Shown: one piece after another, positions 1 to 6,954 of the stretch
Layout: each line of letters begins with the position of its first letter
Numbering within the stretch: the stretch's first letter is position 1
From: Anaerococcus octavius
GTDB taxonomy: Bacteria > Bacillota > Clostridia > Tissierellales > Peptoniphilaceae
Length of the DNA: 64,000 nt
Assembly: GCF_900445265.1 (NCBI RefSeq)
Contig: NZ_UFTA01000002.1
Location: 62,001 to 126,000, forward strand
Direction: 5' to 3'
The notes under the pieces: generated by a model
Database searches by the model: none
Seen by the model: only the letters and a program-made list of their open reading frames with translations
Told to the model about the DNA's origin: nothing
Position numbers and translations under genes: made by a program

Positions 1-1
1 C

Positions 2-235
2 TATGTATTTATAGATATTTCACCAAATATAGATATTCCAGAAGCAAATATGTTTGCAGGAAATGCTGATGCAGCAGTTGTATTTTCAACATATGATCTA
101 AGCAATAATCCTGTAACTCGTGATAGCTTAAAACAACTGGAAAAAGCAAATGCAAATATTCTAGGAATAATAATTACAGATTATTTGTATGCGGAAGATG
201 AATTAGATGAGCTATTTGGAGGAGACGATGAATAA
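2..235 (+). CDS. C-terminal end of a CpsD/CapB-type tyrosine kinase (partial)
   Basis: The reading frame is open from the first bases of the window, so the gene starts upstream. The 77 visible residues match the end of bacterial BY-kinases (Wzc/CpsD/CapB type), with the pattern D.A..VFSTYDLSNNPV...LKQLEKANANILGIIITD, a strand-helix-strand that closes the P-loop ATPase fold. The tail is acidic with one to two tyrosines rather than the usual tyrosine-rich cluster. Such kinases sit at the membrane and control capsule or exopolysaccharide export. The stop overlaps the start of the next gene by 8 bp, so the two are co-transcribed. The catalytic Walker motifs lie outside the window, so the family call rests on the C-terminal fold only. 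Confidence 0.6.
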   Translation, partial: YVFIDISPNIDIPEANMFAGNADAAVVFSTYDLSNNPVTRDSLKQLEKANANILGIIITDYLYAEDELDELFGGDDE

Positions 236-650
236 TAAAATAAAAGTAGTAGCAGCCTTGGCATTAACTCTTGCCTTAACAGGATGTAGCGATGATAACT
301 ATGTATCAAAAAGACATCCAGAAGGAGAAGCTCAAGAGGTAACTGACCAAGATATGGAAGAGCCAGCAAATCAAGAAGATAATTCTGCTGATGGTCAAAA
401 CTCTCAAACACAAGATCAAAATCAAGACCAAGCACAAGAAGAAAGTGATACTGCAGCAGATGATGGAGTAAATTACACAGTAGAAAATACTGTAAATGTT
501 AGGGTGGCACCAAGTGAAACTTCAAATGTGATGACTACTGTAGAAGCCGGTGATGATATTTTAAAATTAGGAGAATCTGACAATTGGACAAGAATAAGTA
601 TTGACGGTCAAACAGGATATATCAGAAGCGATTTATTAATCGCAAAATAA
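228..650 (+). CDS. SH3-domain lipoprotein
   Basis: A 140-residue lipoprotein. An N-terminal signal ends in a lipobox LTGC with the acylated cysteine near residue 20. An acidic, glutamine-rich flexible linker (about residues 25-80) follows, then a bacterial SH3 domain (about residues 80-140, with VNVRVAPS...W.RI..DGQTGYI). SH3b domains bind peptidoglycan stem peptides, so the protein probably sits on the outer membrane face and contacts the wall. The ATG at 228 is chosen because GGAGGAGA ends four bases before it and the signal peptide starts cleanly there; an upstream in-frame ATG at 207 adds seven residues without a ribosome site. It overlaps the kinase gene by 8 bp and ends at a terminator. 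Confidence 0.8.
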   Translation: MNNKIKVVAALALTLALTGCSDDNYVSKRHPEGEAQEVTDQDMEEPANQEDNSADGQNSQTQDQNQDQAQEESDTAADDGVNYTVENTVNVRVAPSETSNVMTTVEAGDDILKLGESDNWTRISIDGQTGYIRSDLLIAK

Positions 651-651
651 A

Positions 652-684
652 AGCTCCGGGAAATTTTCCTGGAGTATTTTTTTT
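652..684 (+). terminator. Intrinsic terminator after the SH3 lipoprotein gene
   Basis: Hairpin CTCCGGGAAA / TTTTCCTGGAG with one G-T pair, followed by a run of T. Confidence 0.85.
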
Positions 685-715
685 ATGTTATAATAAATAA
701 AAATAGGGGGAGAAT

Positions 716-1045
716 ATGGAAGCTTCATTAATATTTGGAAATATGCTATGGCCAGCACTTTTAACAATTGGGGTTATAAGCTTGCTTGATTATATCCTAG
801 ACCGAAAAAAAATTAGCAGAAATTGTGCTATTATTTTTAATATTTTAGGTTTAGCAACCTTAATTTATTTTATTATAAATAGTAAGGGATATATGTTTTT
901 GCAAATATATTTATTTATGTTTTTACTCTCCATTTCTCTGGTAATATTGGCCCTTAAAAAAAGAATAGATGCCTTTACAATACTCGGTATTGTATTGATG
1001 GTAGTAATGCTTATCTTGCTTTTAAGATTTACTTTAATTGAATAG
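716..1045 (+). CDS. Hypothetical four-helix membrane protein
   Basis: 109 residues, almost entirely hydrophobic, with about four predicted membrane segments separated by short basic loops (DRKK, KKR). A purine-rich ribosome site (AGGGGGAGA) sits just upstream of the ATG. It is monocistronic, with terminators on both sides. No family is recognised; the size and topology are like many small uncharacterised Firmicute integral membrane proteins. Confidence 0.6.
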   Translation: MEASLIFGNMLWPALLTIGVISLLDYILDRKKISRNCAIIFNILGLATLIYFIINSKGYMFLQIYLFMFLLSISLVILALKKRIDAFTILGIVLMVVMLILLLRFTLIE

Positions 1046-1046
1046 A

Positions 1047-1076
1047 AAAAATGCTAGGAAGATTCCTAGCATTTTT
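1047..1076. terminator. Bidirectional terminator
   Basis: Hairpin AAAATGCTAGGAA-GA-TTCCTAGCATTTT with A/T runs on both flanks. It serves the membrane protein on the plus strand and the flavin-type lipoprotein on the minus strand, which converge here. Confidence 0.85.
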
Positions 1077-1086
1077 ATTTTGTATT

Positions 1087-2274
1087 TTATTTATTTATTG
1101 CATTTTCAGCTGCATCTACTATTAATTGTAGGTAGCCAGCTGTATCTACAAGTGTTGCTCCGGAAACAGTTTCTATAGCTTCACCTTCTTTGGCATTTGA
1201 AATTGTTTTACCTGCTACAAAGTTTTCTATAGCTTCAAAGTTGTCTTTGATAGATGTTGTAGATTTTGCTTTTTCTTTCATTAGGTCAGAATATAGGTCG
1301 TTATTTTCTAGTTTACTTGCTAAAACTGTTTTGCTATCAGCATAGTCTTTTGCAAAGTCACTGTCTTCACCTTGTTTTGTTATTCCTTCTTCGATGTATT
1401 GATATTCATCAATGCTTGCAGCAATTATTTTATCGCCTTCAACAGCTATAACTGCATTGGCAAATGATTTGTCTCCGTGTGGAGCACCTAGTGCATATCT
1501 TAATTCTATATCTTCTGGATTATCTGCATTTCCTTCTATTACATAGCTATCATCTTTGGATGCATCTACAACATATCTTAATAGGCTAGGTGTTGATTTA
1601 AATGTAGCGCCACTTAGAGAGTCAATGATCTTTTCATCATCATTTTCGTCTAAGAATTCTTCTAATTCAGTGATTGTTTTGCCTTTTACAAAGTCAGTTA
1701 CTGCATTGTAATTATCCATTAAAGAAGCTTTTCCGCCGGCTTGTTTCATGCTTTCGGAGTATGGTTGTTTATTTTCTATTTTTGATGCTAAAACTTTACC
1801 TTCTTTTGCTCCTTGACCAAATTCTTTATCTGAGTTTGGAACTCCTTGATAGTTTTCATCTTCGTCAAAATATTGGTACTCATCTATAAATGCATTTACA
1901 ATTTTATCTCCGCTTGTAGCTACTACTACATTTGTAAATGATCTTGAAGCTTCATCTGGATAAGCTCTGTGTAATACTACATTGCCCTCCATAGAGCTTT
2001 CATCAGAATCGTCTATTTCTTCTTTATCTTTTTCTTCGGATTCTTCATCCATATTATTTTCTTCTAATTTATCTTTATCGTCATCAGTAGTTTCTTCAAC
2101 TTCTGTTTTTTTATCTTCTTTAGACTTTTCAGCAGTATCTTTTGTTTCATCTGCTTTTTCTTCTACTGCTGTATTTTCCTTTGTATCAGTATCTTCTGAA
2201 TTTTTATTTGAACAAGCTACAAATGCTAGAGATGTAGCAAGCATAAGGGTTGCAATATTAAATTTTTTGCTCAT
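1087..2274 (-). CDS. Double FMN-binding-type (SGAT) lipoprotein, PplA-like
   Basis: 395-residue lipoprotein. The lipobox AFVAC puts the lipidated cysteine at residue 21. A very acidic low-complexity linker (residues 24-95) precedes two homologous domains of about 130 residues (roughly 98-240 and 255-395). Each domain has an ...I.DEYQY... strand and ends in an SGAT motif (221-224 in DSLSGATFKS; 371-374 in ETVSGATLVD). SGAT with a preceding D/E is the site where ApbE-type transferases attach FMN to threonine in NqrC/RnfG and in the Listeria electron-transfer lipoprotein PplA. By inference this is an extracytosolic flavin electron carrier. No apbE lies in the window. The second motif has E where the consensus has D, so its flavinylation is less certain. 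Confidence 0.65.
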   Translation of the reverse strand: MSKKFNIATLMLATSLAFVACSNKNSEDTDTKENTAVEEKADETKDTAEKSKEDKKTEVEETTDDDKDKLEENNMDEESEEKDKEEIDDSDESSMEGNVVLHRAYPDEASRSFTNVVVATSGDKIVNAFIDEYQYFDEDENYQGVPNSDKEFGQGAKEGKVLASKIENKQPYSESMKQAGGKASLMDNYNAVTDFVKGKTITELEEFLDENDDEKIIDSLSGATFKSTPSLLRYVVDASKDDSYVIEGNADNPEDIELRYALGAPHGDKSFANAVIAVEGDKIIAASIDEYQYIEEGITKQGEDSDFAKDYADSKTVLASKLENNDLYSDLMKEKAKSTTSIKDNFEAIENFVAGKTISNAKEGEAIETVSGATLVDTAGYLQLIVDAAENAINK

Positions 2275-2438
2275 TATGTTTCCTCCATTATTTTTATAAA
2301 AGTCATTGTTATTTGAATAACTATGTAAATATAATTATAATATATATAATATATTAGCAAATCATGCTTATATAAGGTCAGCTTTTAAAGACTTGGGTAT
2401 AATCATAAATATATAAGTATAAGTTACAAGGAGAGAGT

Positions 2439-2897
2439 ATGCAAGTTAATGTTGATAAAAAATTAGCTTTTAAAATAGCAGGTCAAAGTTTTACTATAAA
2501 AAGTAGAGAAGATGCAGAAGATATTAAAAAAGAATTTTTAAAAGAATATGAAGAGCTTATAAAAAGCTTTGGATCTGCCTTTGGACTTATGGAATATAAT
2601 GCTATAGATCAGAATTATAACTATTTTATTGGATTTGAAATATGTGATCCAGATTTGATTGAAAATAATAATTTCATAATTAATGAAATTCCAGAGTCAA
2701 CTTATCTAGAAGTGCCAGTTGATACAGATGGTGGCATAAAGGAAGCCTACCGTTACACTTATGAAGATTATTTTCCAAATAAAAAATATTTTCACGGTTT
2801 AGGACCGGATATTGAATTTTACCAATATGATGAAGAAAATAATTCTATAGGGAATACAAAATTATTTATATGTCTAAGAGAGAACCCTCACGCATAA
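2439..2897 (+). CDS. Hypothetical protein, possibly GyrI-like effector-binding domain
   Basis: 152 residues, soluble, no signal peptide. The middle and end (IPESTYLEVPVD..GGIKEAYRYTYEDYF, then a GLGPDIEFYQYD segment) recall the AraC effector-binding/GyrI-like fold, which binds small molecules or inhibits gyrase. A good ribosome site (AAGGAGAG) precedes the ATG. It stands alone between a divergent lipoprotein gene and a small lipoprotein gene. The family call is tentative; only the overall pattern and length support it. Confidence 0.45.
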   Translation: MQVNVDKKLAFKIAGQSFTIKSREDAEDIKKEFLKEYEELIKSFGSAFGLMEYNAIDQNYNYFIGFEICDPDLIENNNFIINEIPESTYLEVPVDTDGGIKEAYRYTYEDYFPNKKYFHGLGPDIEFYQYDEENNSIGNTKLFICLRENPHA

Positions 2898-3005
2898 ATA
2901 TATGACAAATTAAGGGCAAGATAGGGTATCTACTTATTAAGTAGAATAATAATTATATTGAAAAAATCAGCTAATACATATTTTAAAATATGAACTGGGG
3001 ATGAT

Positions 3006-3215
3006 ATGAAAAAATTTTTATTAATAGTTCTTATGTGTCTTAGTCTTAGCTCTTGTATGATGTTTCCTGATAAAAACTCAGACCAGGAAATATTTTATGG
3101 AGAGTCTTTGGCACAATCTCGTGAGATACCAAAAGCCAAAAGAATCAACTCATCATTTACTTATATACCAGAAGATGATGATGAGGATTGCGAAGAATGT
3201 CAAATTTATAGATAA
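3006..3215 (+). CDS. Small lipoprotein
   Basis: 69 residues. A short signal sequence ends in the lipobox LSSC (cysteine 17); the mature part is only about 53 residues and ends in an acidic stretch followed by CEEC. The CxxC pair could bind metal or form a disulfide. The ribosome site GGGGATGAT precedes the ATG. It lies 33 bp upstream of the 11-mer repeat protein and is probably co-transcribed with it. No known family. Confidence 0.6.
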   Translation: MKKFLLIVLMCLSLSSCMMFPDKNSDQEIFYGESLAQSREIPKAKRINSSFTYIPEDDDEDCEECQIYR

Positions 3216-3248
3216 AGTGGGTATATATGAAAAATAAAGGAGATTATT

Positions 3249-3818
3249 ATGGGAAAATTTAAAACAATTACAAATTTAGCTAAACTTAATCACAAACTTG
3301 GTCTTTTAGATGCAGGAGATGTTGTAAGTCTTGCAAGTACAGCTTACAAAGTTAAAAATTTTAGCCCGACTGATCACTTACCAGACTTTGAGTTAGATTT
3401 TTGGGAAAGAGATGAAATAGAAAAAGAACAAAGAAGAAATGCTATCCTTGTAGCAGCTGTAATTGGTACAGGTGCTTATCTAATTTCTAAAAATCGTAGT
3501 AAATCATCTGAATTTGCTGATGATACTAAATATAATTCTAGAAAAATAGCTAGAGATGCAAGAAGAACAGGTGAAGATATACTAGAAGCTGGCAAAGATA
3601 TCGCAGAAGATGCTAAAGAAAAGGGAGAAGATATGGCTGACGATATAAAAGATAAAAGCAAAGAAGCAAAGAAAAAAGGTGAGAGATTTGCTCACGATGC
3701 AAAGAAAAAAGGAGAAGATATAGCTGATGATGTAGCAGATAAAGGCAAAGATATCAAAGATGATGCTAAAGAAAAAGTACATGATGCAGCTGAAGATGTT
3801 GCTAAAAAAACAAAATAA
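3249..3818 (+). CDS. YtxH-like protein with 11-residue amphipathic repeats
   Basis: 189 residues. The N-terminal third is a short soluble region followed by one hydrophobic segment (about 65-80, AILVAAVIGTGAYLI). From about residue 110 to the end it is a charged helix built of consecutive 11-residue units such as GEDIADDVADK, GKDIKDDAKEK and VHDAAEDVAKK. This periodicity is that of LEA group 3 and apolipoprotein helices, and similar tails occur in YtxH-type stress proteins. It is probably membrane-anchored, with an amphipathic helix lying on the membrane or on other proteins. AAAGGAG precedes the ATG. Function unknown; a stress or envelope role is inference. Confidence 0.6.
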   Translation: MGKFKTITNLAKLNHKLGLLDAGDVVSLASTAYKVKNFSPTDHLPDFELDFWERDEIEKEQRRNAILVAAVIGTGAYLISKNRSKSSEFADDTKYNSRKIARDARRTGEDILEAGKDIAEDAKEKGEDMADDIKDKSKEAKKKGERFAHDAKKKGEDIADDVADKGKDIKDDAKEKVHDAAEDVAKKTK

Positions 3819-3836
3819 ATTAATAAATTAAAAAAT

Positions 3837-3868
3837 TAACCCTAAAGGAAAATCCCTTAGGGTTTTTT
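3837..3868 (+). terminator. Intrinsic terminator after the 11-mer repeat gene
   Basis: Hairpin AACCCTAA...TTAGGGTT followed by TTTTT. Confidence 0.8.
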
Positions 3869-3995
3869 ATTATTATCTTATTTTTAAAATCCTTAAAAAT
3901 AATTGCTACTAAGTTTTATAGATGGTTACAAACATATATTTTTATCAAATTCATTTCATTTTTACTATTTTTATCAAGTCCATGGACCTAGGTTT

Positions 3996-5804
3996 TTATT
4001 CTCCTTTTGCTTTTGTTAAAAGTGACTTATCAATTGATTCATCTAGTAATTTTAGATAAGCTTTATAGGCTTTTGTGTGACCATAAAAATGGACTCCATC
4101 TGTAGCTTTATAAAAATCAGGATGTTTTATTGCATAATCTTCCCAGTTCATAATAGTTATAAAATCATATTTTTTGCTGATTTTTTTCATTGCAGTACTT
4201 ACTGGATGAGGTTGAGGGTATCTATTGTCATAGCAAGTTACAAGTATAAGTTTTTTACCATCTGGAAAGTCTTTTACAAGTTTGTTCAAGCTTTTCGTAG
4301 GATCTTTTTCTGCATTTGTACCCAGAGCTAGAATAACTATATCTCCAAGATTACCAGTGCTATTCATTTCACTAATAATATTTGCTCCATCATCAAGAGG
4401 CCTGTTGCCCTCAGCATTTATATATAAATTTGAAATATTATCTGCCAAGTATTGGCGAGGTCCTAGCATAACACTATCGCCTATTAAGGTAATTGATGTA
4501 TCTTTTTTTGCATCTTTTATAAATTTATTATTTTTTTTGTCTACAAAATTATCTAGATTTTTTTTATCTAAATTAATTTTTTCTATATCTTGATTTACAG
4601 ATTCTTTTAGTATTTGTTTTTCTAAGCTCATCATATCATCTGCATTATTTGATATGGCATAGCTTAATGAAAAGCTAGTTATAAGCATAAGTAGTATACC
4701 AACTTGGATAAGATAAGCATACCTTGGATAATTTATTTTTTGTGCTGTTCTTTTACTGCTAAGAGCTATTAGATCTTTTTCTTTAAATATAGGCTCGAAT
4801 ATATGGTGATTAAATAAAACTAAAAGGCAAGTTATGATTATTGCTATGATTAAACCCTTGCTAGTAGGATCAACATTTTTTGCTATAGTCCAAACTGGCC
4901 AATGGAAGATATAAAAACTATAAGAATAATCAGCAAGTCTACTGATGATTTTATCTTCATTTAAATTTGGATTAGCATATGCAACTAAGATTAAAAATCC
5001 GCTTATAAGGTCTGTTAGTAAAAATCCTATAAAATAAGTGATTTTGCTATCATAGGACATGGCTAAAGCCATAATAAATATAAGAATTATTCCTATAATA
5101 GTTGCCTTGTTATAGGGTATTTTTCTAAAAGAAAATCTTTTTACAAAGCTTGCTAAAAAACTACCGACCATAAATGATCCCATGCGAGTTAGGTCGAAGA
5201 AATAAACAAAACCTGTATCTACTTTTTTTATAATAGTTAAAATGACCATTAGAACAAAGCTAAATATAGCTAGGTAAAAAGTACTTTGTAAAAATAAATC
5301 GGAAAATCTACGCTTTATAGCTCTTTTTTTACTAGATTTTTTGTACATATACCCTATAATCCAAGGCCATATTATATAAAAATGGATTTCTATGGCAAGT
5401 GACCAGGTATGCATAAAAATCCCTCTTATAAATTGCCCTTCATAAGAACCACCACGTAGTATTTCAAAAATATTATAGTTAAAAGTAAAGGCTGCTAAAA
5501 ATTGGTCAAAAAATCTTACACTGTAATCATTATCTATACTTGCAATAAATAACGTTGATAGAAATATCATTAACAGCAAAGCAGGAAAGATTCTTAAAAA
5601 TCTTTTGCGATAAAACTTTTTGTAATCAATTTTGCCATTTTCAAATAATTCATTTATAAGATGATAGCTTATTAAAAAGCCTGAAATGACAAATAAAATA
5701 TTTACACCTAAAAATCCACCAGACATAGAAGATGGGAAGTAATGGTAGCATATAACTAAAATAATTGCATAAACTCTTAAAAAATCCAAACCTTTAATTT
5801 TCAT
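3996..5804 (-). CDS. OatA-like acyltransferase with SGNH domain
   Basis: 602 residues. The N-terminal half is an acyltransferase-3 domain with about ten to eleven membrane helices; it opens with GLDFLRVYAI and has the family pattern RIFPALLLMI. After the last helix (about residue 390) comes an extracytoplasmic SGNH-hydrolase domain with the nucleophile block GDSVMLG and the catalytic D-x-x-H block DGVHF near the C-terminus. This is the architecture of peptidoglycan O-acetyltransferase OatA, which moves acetyl groups to muramic acid and confers lysozyme resistance. The substrate here is inferred; related proteins acetylate other wall polymers. Its start lies 11 bp inside the preceding MORN gene, so the two are translationally coupled. 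Confidence 0.8.
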   Translation of the reverse strand: MKIKGLDFLRVYAIILVICYHYFPSSMSGGFLGVNILFVISGFLISYHLINELFENGKIDYKKFYRKRFLRIFPALLLMIFLSTLFIASIDNDYSVRFFDQFLAAFTFNYNIFEILRGGSYEGQFIRGIFMHTWSLAIEIHFYIIWPWIIGYMYKKSSKKRAIKRRFSDLFLQSTFYLAIFSFVLMVILTIIKKVDTGFVYFFDLTRMGSFMVGSFLASFVKRFSFRKIPYNKATIIGIILIFIMALAMSYDSKITYFIGFLLTDLISGFLILVAYANPNLNEDKIISRLADYSYSFYIFHWPVWTIAKNVDPTSKGLIIAIIITCLLVLFNHHIFEPIFKEKDLIALSSKRTAQKINYPRYAYLIQVGILLMLITSFSLSYAISNNADDMMSLEKQILKESVNQDIEKINLDKKNLDNFVDKKNNKFIKDAKKDTSITLIGDSVMLGPRQYLADNISNLYINAEGNRPLDDGANIISEMNSTGNLGDIVILALGTNAEKDPTKSLNKLVKDFPDGKKLILVTCYDNRYPQPHPVSTAMKKISKKYDFITIMNWEDYAIKHPDFYKATDGVHFYGHTKAYKAYLKLLDESIDKSLLTKAKGE

Positions 5805-6177
5805 TTTCTTCTACCTCGACAAAACCATTACTAGTTTTTTTATAAATTTTTCCGTTTTTTAATTTTATTTTTATCTGACTATTACCAGACTCATTATTAA
5901 ATTTTGCACTATAGGTAAAATCTTCGTTAGAAAAATTACCAGGTCCGTCAAAACGGGATTTTTTAAAATTTCCCTTATAAATTCCATATGGACTTTTTAA
6001 GATGCCTCGGCCTTCTAATTTATTTTTAGAAATAGTTCCTGTGTAATAGGTATTTTCATCTATTTTATAATCTACTACATCTTTACCTTTGCTATTTGAA
6101 ATAAAATAAATTAAAGATATGACCATTAAAATAGCAAGACCTATGCCCATATAAGAAGTAAACTTTTTATTATCCAT
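5794..6177 (-). CDS. Membrane-anchored MORN-repeat protein
   Basis: 127 residues. A short cytoplasmic start is followed by one membrane helix (about 10-28) and an outer part carrying MORN-type units (YTGTISKNKLEGRGILKSP, then GIYKGNFKKSRFDGPGNF). MORN repeats form beta-hairpins that often act as scaffolds or bind lipid. The overlapping downstream OatA-like gene suggests a joint role in envelope modification, perhaps positioning the acyltransferase; that link is inference from the overlap. Confidence 0.65.
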   Translation of the reverse strand: MDNKKFTSYMGIGLAILMVISLIYFISNSKGKDVVDYKIDENTYYTGTISKNKLEGRGILKSPYGIYKGNFKKSRFDGPGNFSNEDFTYSAKFNNESGNSQIKIKLKNGKIYKKTSNGFVEVEENEN

Positions 6178-6382
6178 TTTAATCTCCTATATAACTATAT
6201 ATAATAATTATAACAAAATATTATTCAAAAATAGACAGATTTATCATTAATATTTACTTGAAAAATTTACTTCCATAATTAAATTTGATATAAAACATTG
6301 AAAAAATACTAATTACTATTAGTTGATTTATCTTAAAAGGTTGAAAATTAGACCTTTAAAGACGAAAAAAATTATAAAATTT
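6178..6382. other. AT-rich intergenic region between divergent MORN and feo units
   Basis: No coding sequence or RNA gene is seen here. The promoter of the minus-strand MORN-oatA unit should lie in the first 100 bases but no clear hexamer pair stands out. The feo promoter and Fur-like box begin at 6383. Confidence 0.5.
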
Positions 6383-6415
6383 GATATTGATTATCATTAC
6401 TTAATATGTTATACT
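6383..6415 (+). promoter_or_regulatory. feo promoter overlapped by a Fur-box-like palindrome
   Basis: Bases 6383-6401 (GATATTGATTATCATTACT) match the classic 19-bp Fur consensus at 16 positions. The -35 hexamer TTGATT (6387-6392) lies inside it and a -10 TATACT (6410-6415) follows with 17-bp spacing. Binding of an iron-loaded Fur would block RNA polymerase, the expected control of ferrous iron uptake. The Fur gene itself is not in the window. Confidence 0.8.
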
Positions 6416-6505
6416 AATACTACAGTTATTAAACACTTGTTTTGTAGAAATATTAAAATAAACTATAAAAAAGAGTGTTTAATATTCATTAGAAAAGGAG
6501 TTTAT

Positions 6506-6727
6506 ATGCCAATTACTTTTTTTAATCAAGGAGATAAAGTCCGCGTTATAAGCTTAAAAGGGAATGATGAGGTAAGAAAACACTTATCTAACCTCGGTAT
6601 TACTAAAGGTAGAGAAATGATTGTCCAAAGATTTGATGGAAATAATTATATATTTTTAGTAGATGGCAATAGGCTTGCATTATCAAAAGATATAGCAAAA
6701 AGAATAATGGTAGAGGAGATTGCATAG
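6506..6727 (+). CDS. feoA: Ferrous iron transport protein A (first copy)
   Basis: 73 residues forming one SH3-like FeoA domain (GDKVRVISLKGNDEVRKHL, then LGITKGREM). FeoA is a small cytoplasmic partner of the FeoB channel. The ATG at 6506 is chosen because AAAGGAG precedes it and the protein then matches family length; the frame stays open for 61 more codons upstream, but that part overlaps the promoter. The stop overlaps the GTG start of the second feoA by one base. Confidence 0.85.
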   Translation: MPITFFNQGDKVRVISLKGNDEVRKHLSNLGITKGREMIVQRFDGNNYIFLVDGNRLALSKDIAKRIMVEEIA

Positions 6728-6954
6728 TGAAAACTTTAAGAGATGCAGAAGTTGGAGAAACTTTAAGGATTGCAAAAATATTAGGTGATGGTCCAACCAA
6801 GAGAAGAATTATGGATATGGGTATTACCAAAGGTACAGAAATTTTGGTTAGAAAAGTAGCTCCACTTGGTGATCCTATTCAAATAAATTTAAGGGGTTAT
6901 GAACTTACAATTAGAAAACATGATGCTGAAAATATAATGGTGGAGGAAGTATGA
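6727..6954 (+). CDS. feoA: Ferrous iron transport protein A (second copy)
   Basis: 75 residues, a second FeoA SH3-like domain (GETLRIAKILGDGPTKRRI, then DMGITKGTEI and the C-terminal block GYELTIRKHDAENIMVEEV). It begins with GTG, overlapping the first feoA stop by one base, and its own stop overlaps the feoB ATG (ATGA). The copies are clearly diverged, so they are probably distinct subunits and not a recent duplication. This copy has the more canonical FeoA sequence. Confidence 0.88.
   Translation: MKTLRDAEVGETLRIAKILGDGPTKRRIMDMGITKGTEILVRKVAPLGDPIQINLRGYELTIRKHDAENIMVEEV

Noticed and set aside
3560-3790. CRISPR-like or DNA tandem repeat
   Set aside because: The periodicity is in the 11-residue protein repeat; DNA units are diverged and lack spacers. 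No CRISPR array was found in the window.
4282-4593. Long plus-strand frame inside the OatA-like gene
   Set aside because: It mirrors the minus-strand coding frame, has no ribosome site and no recognisable protein pattern.
6323-6505. Sixty-one extra codons at the front of the first feoA
   Set aside because: They run through the Fur-like box and -10 element and are absent from the family; the ATG at 6506 has the ribosome site.
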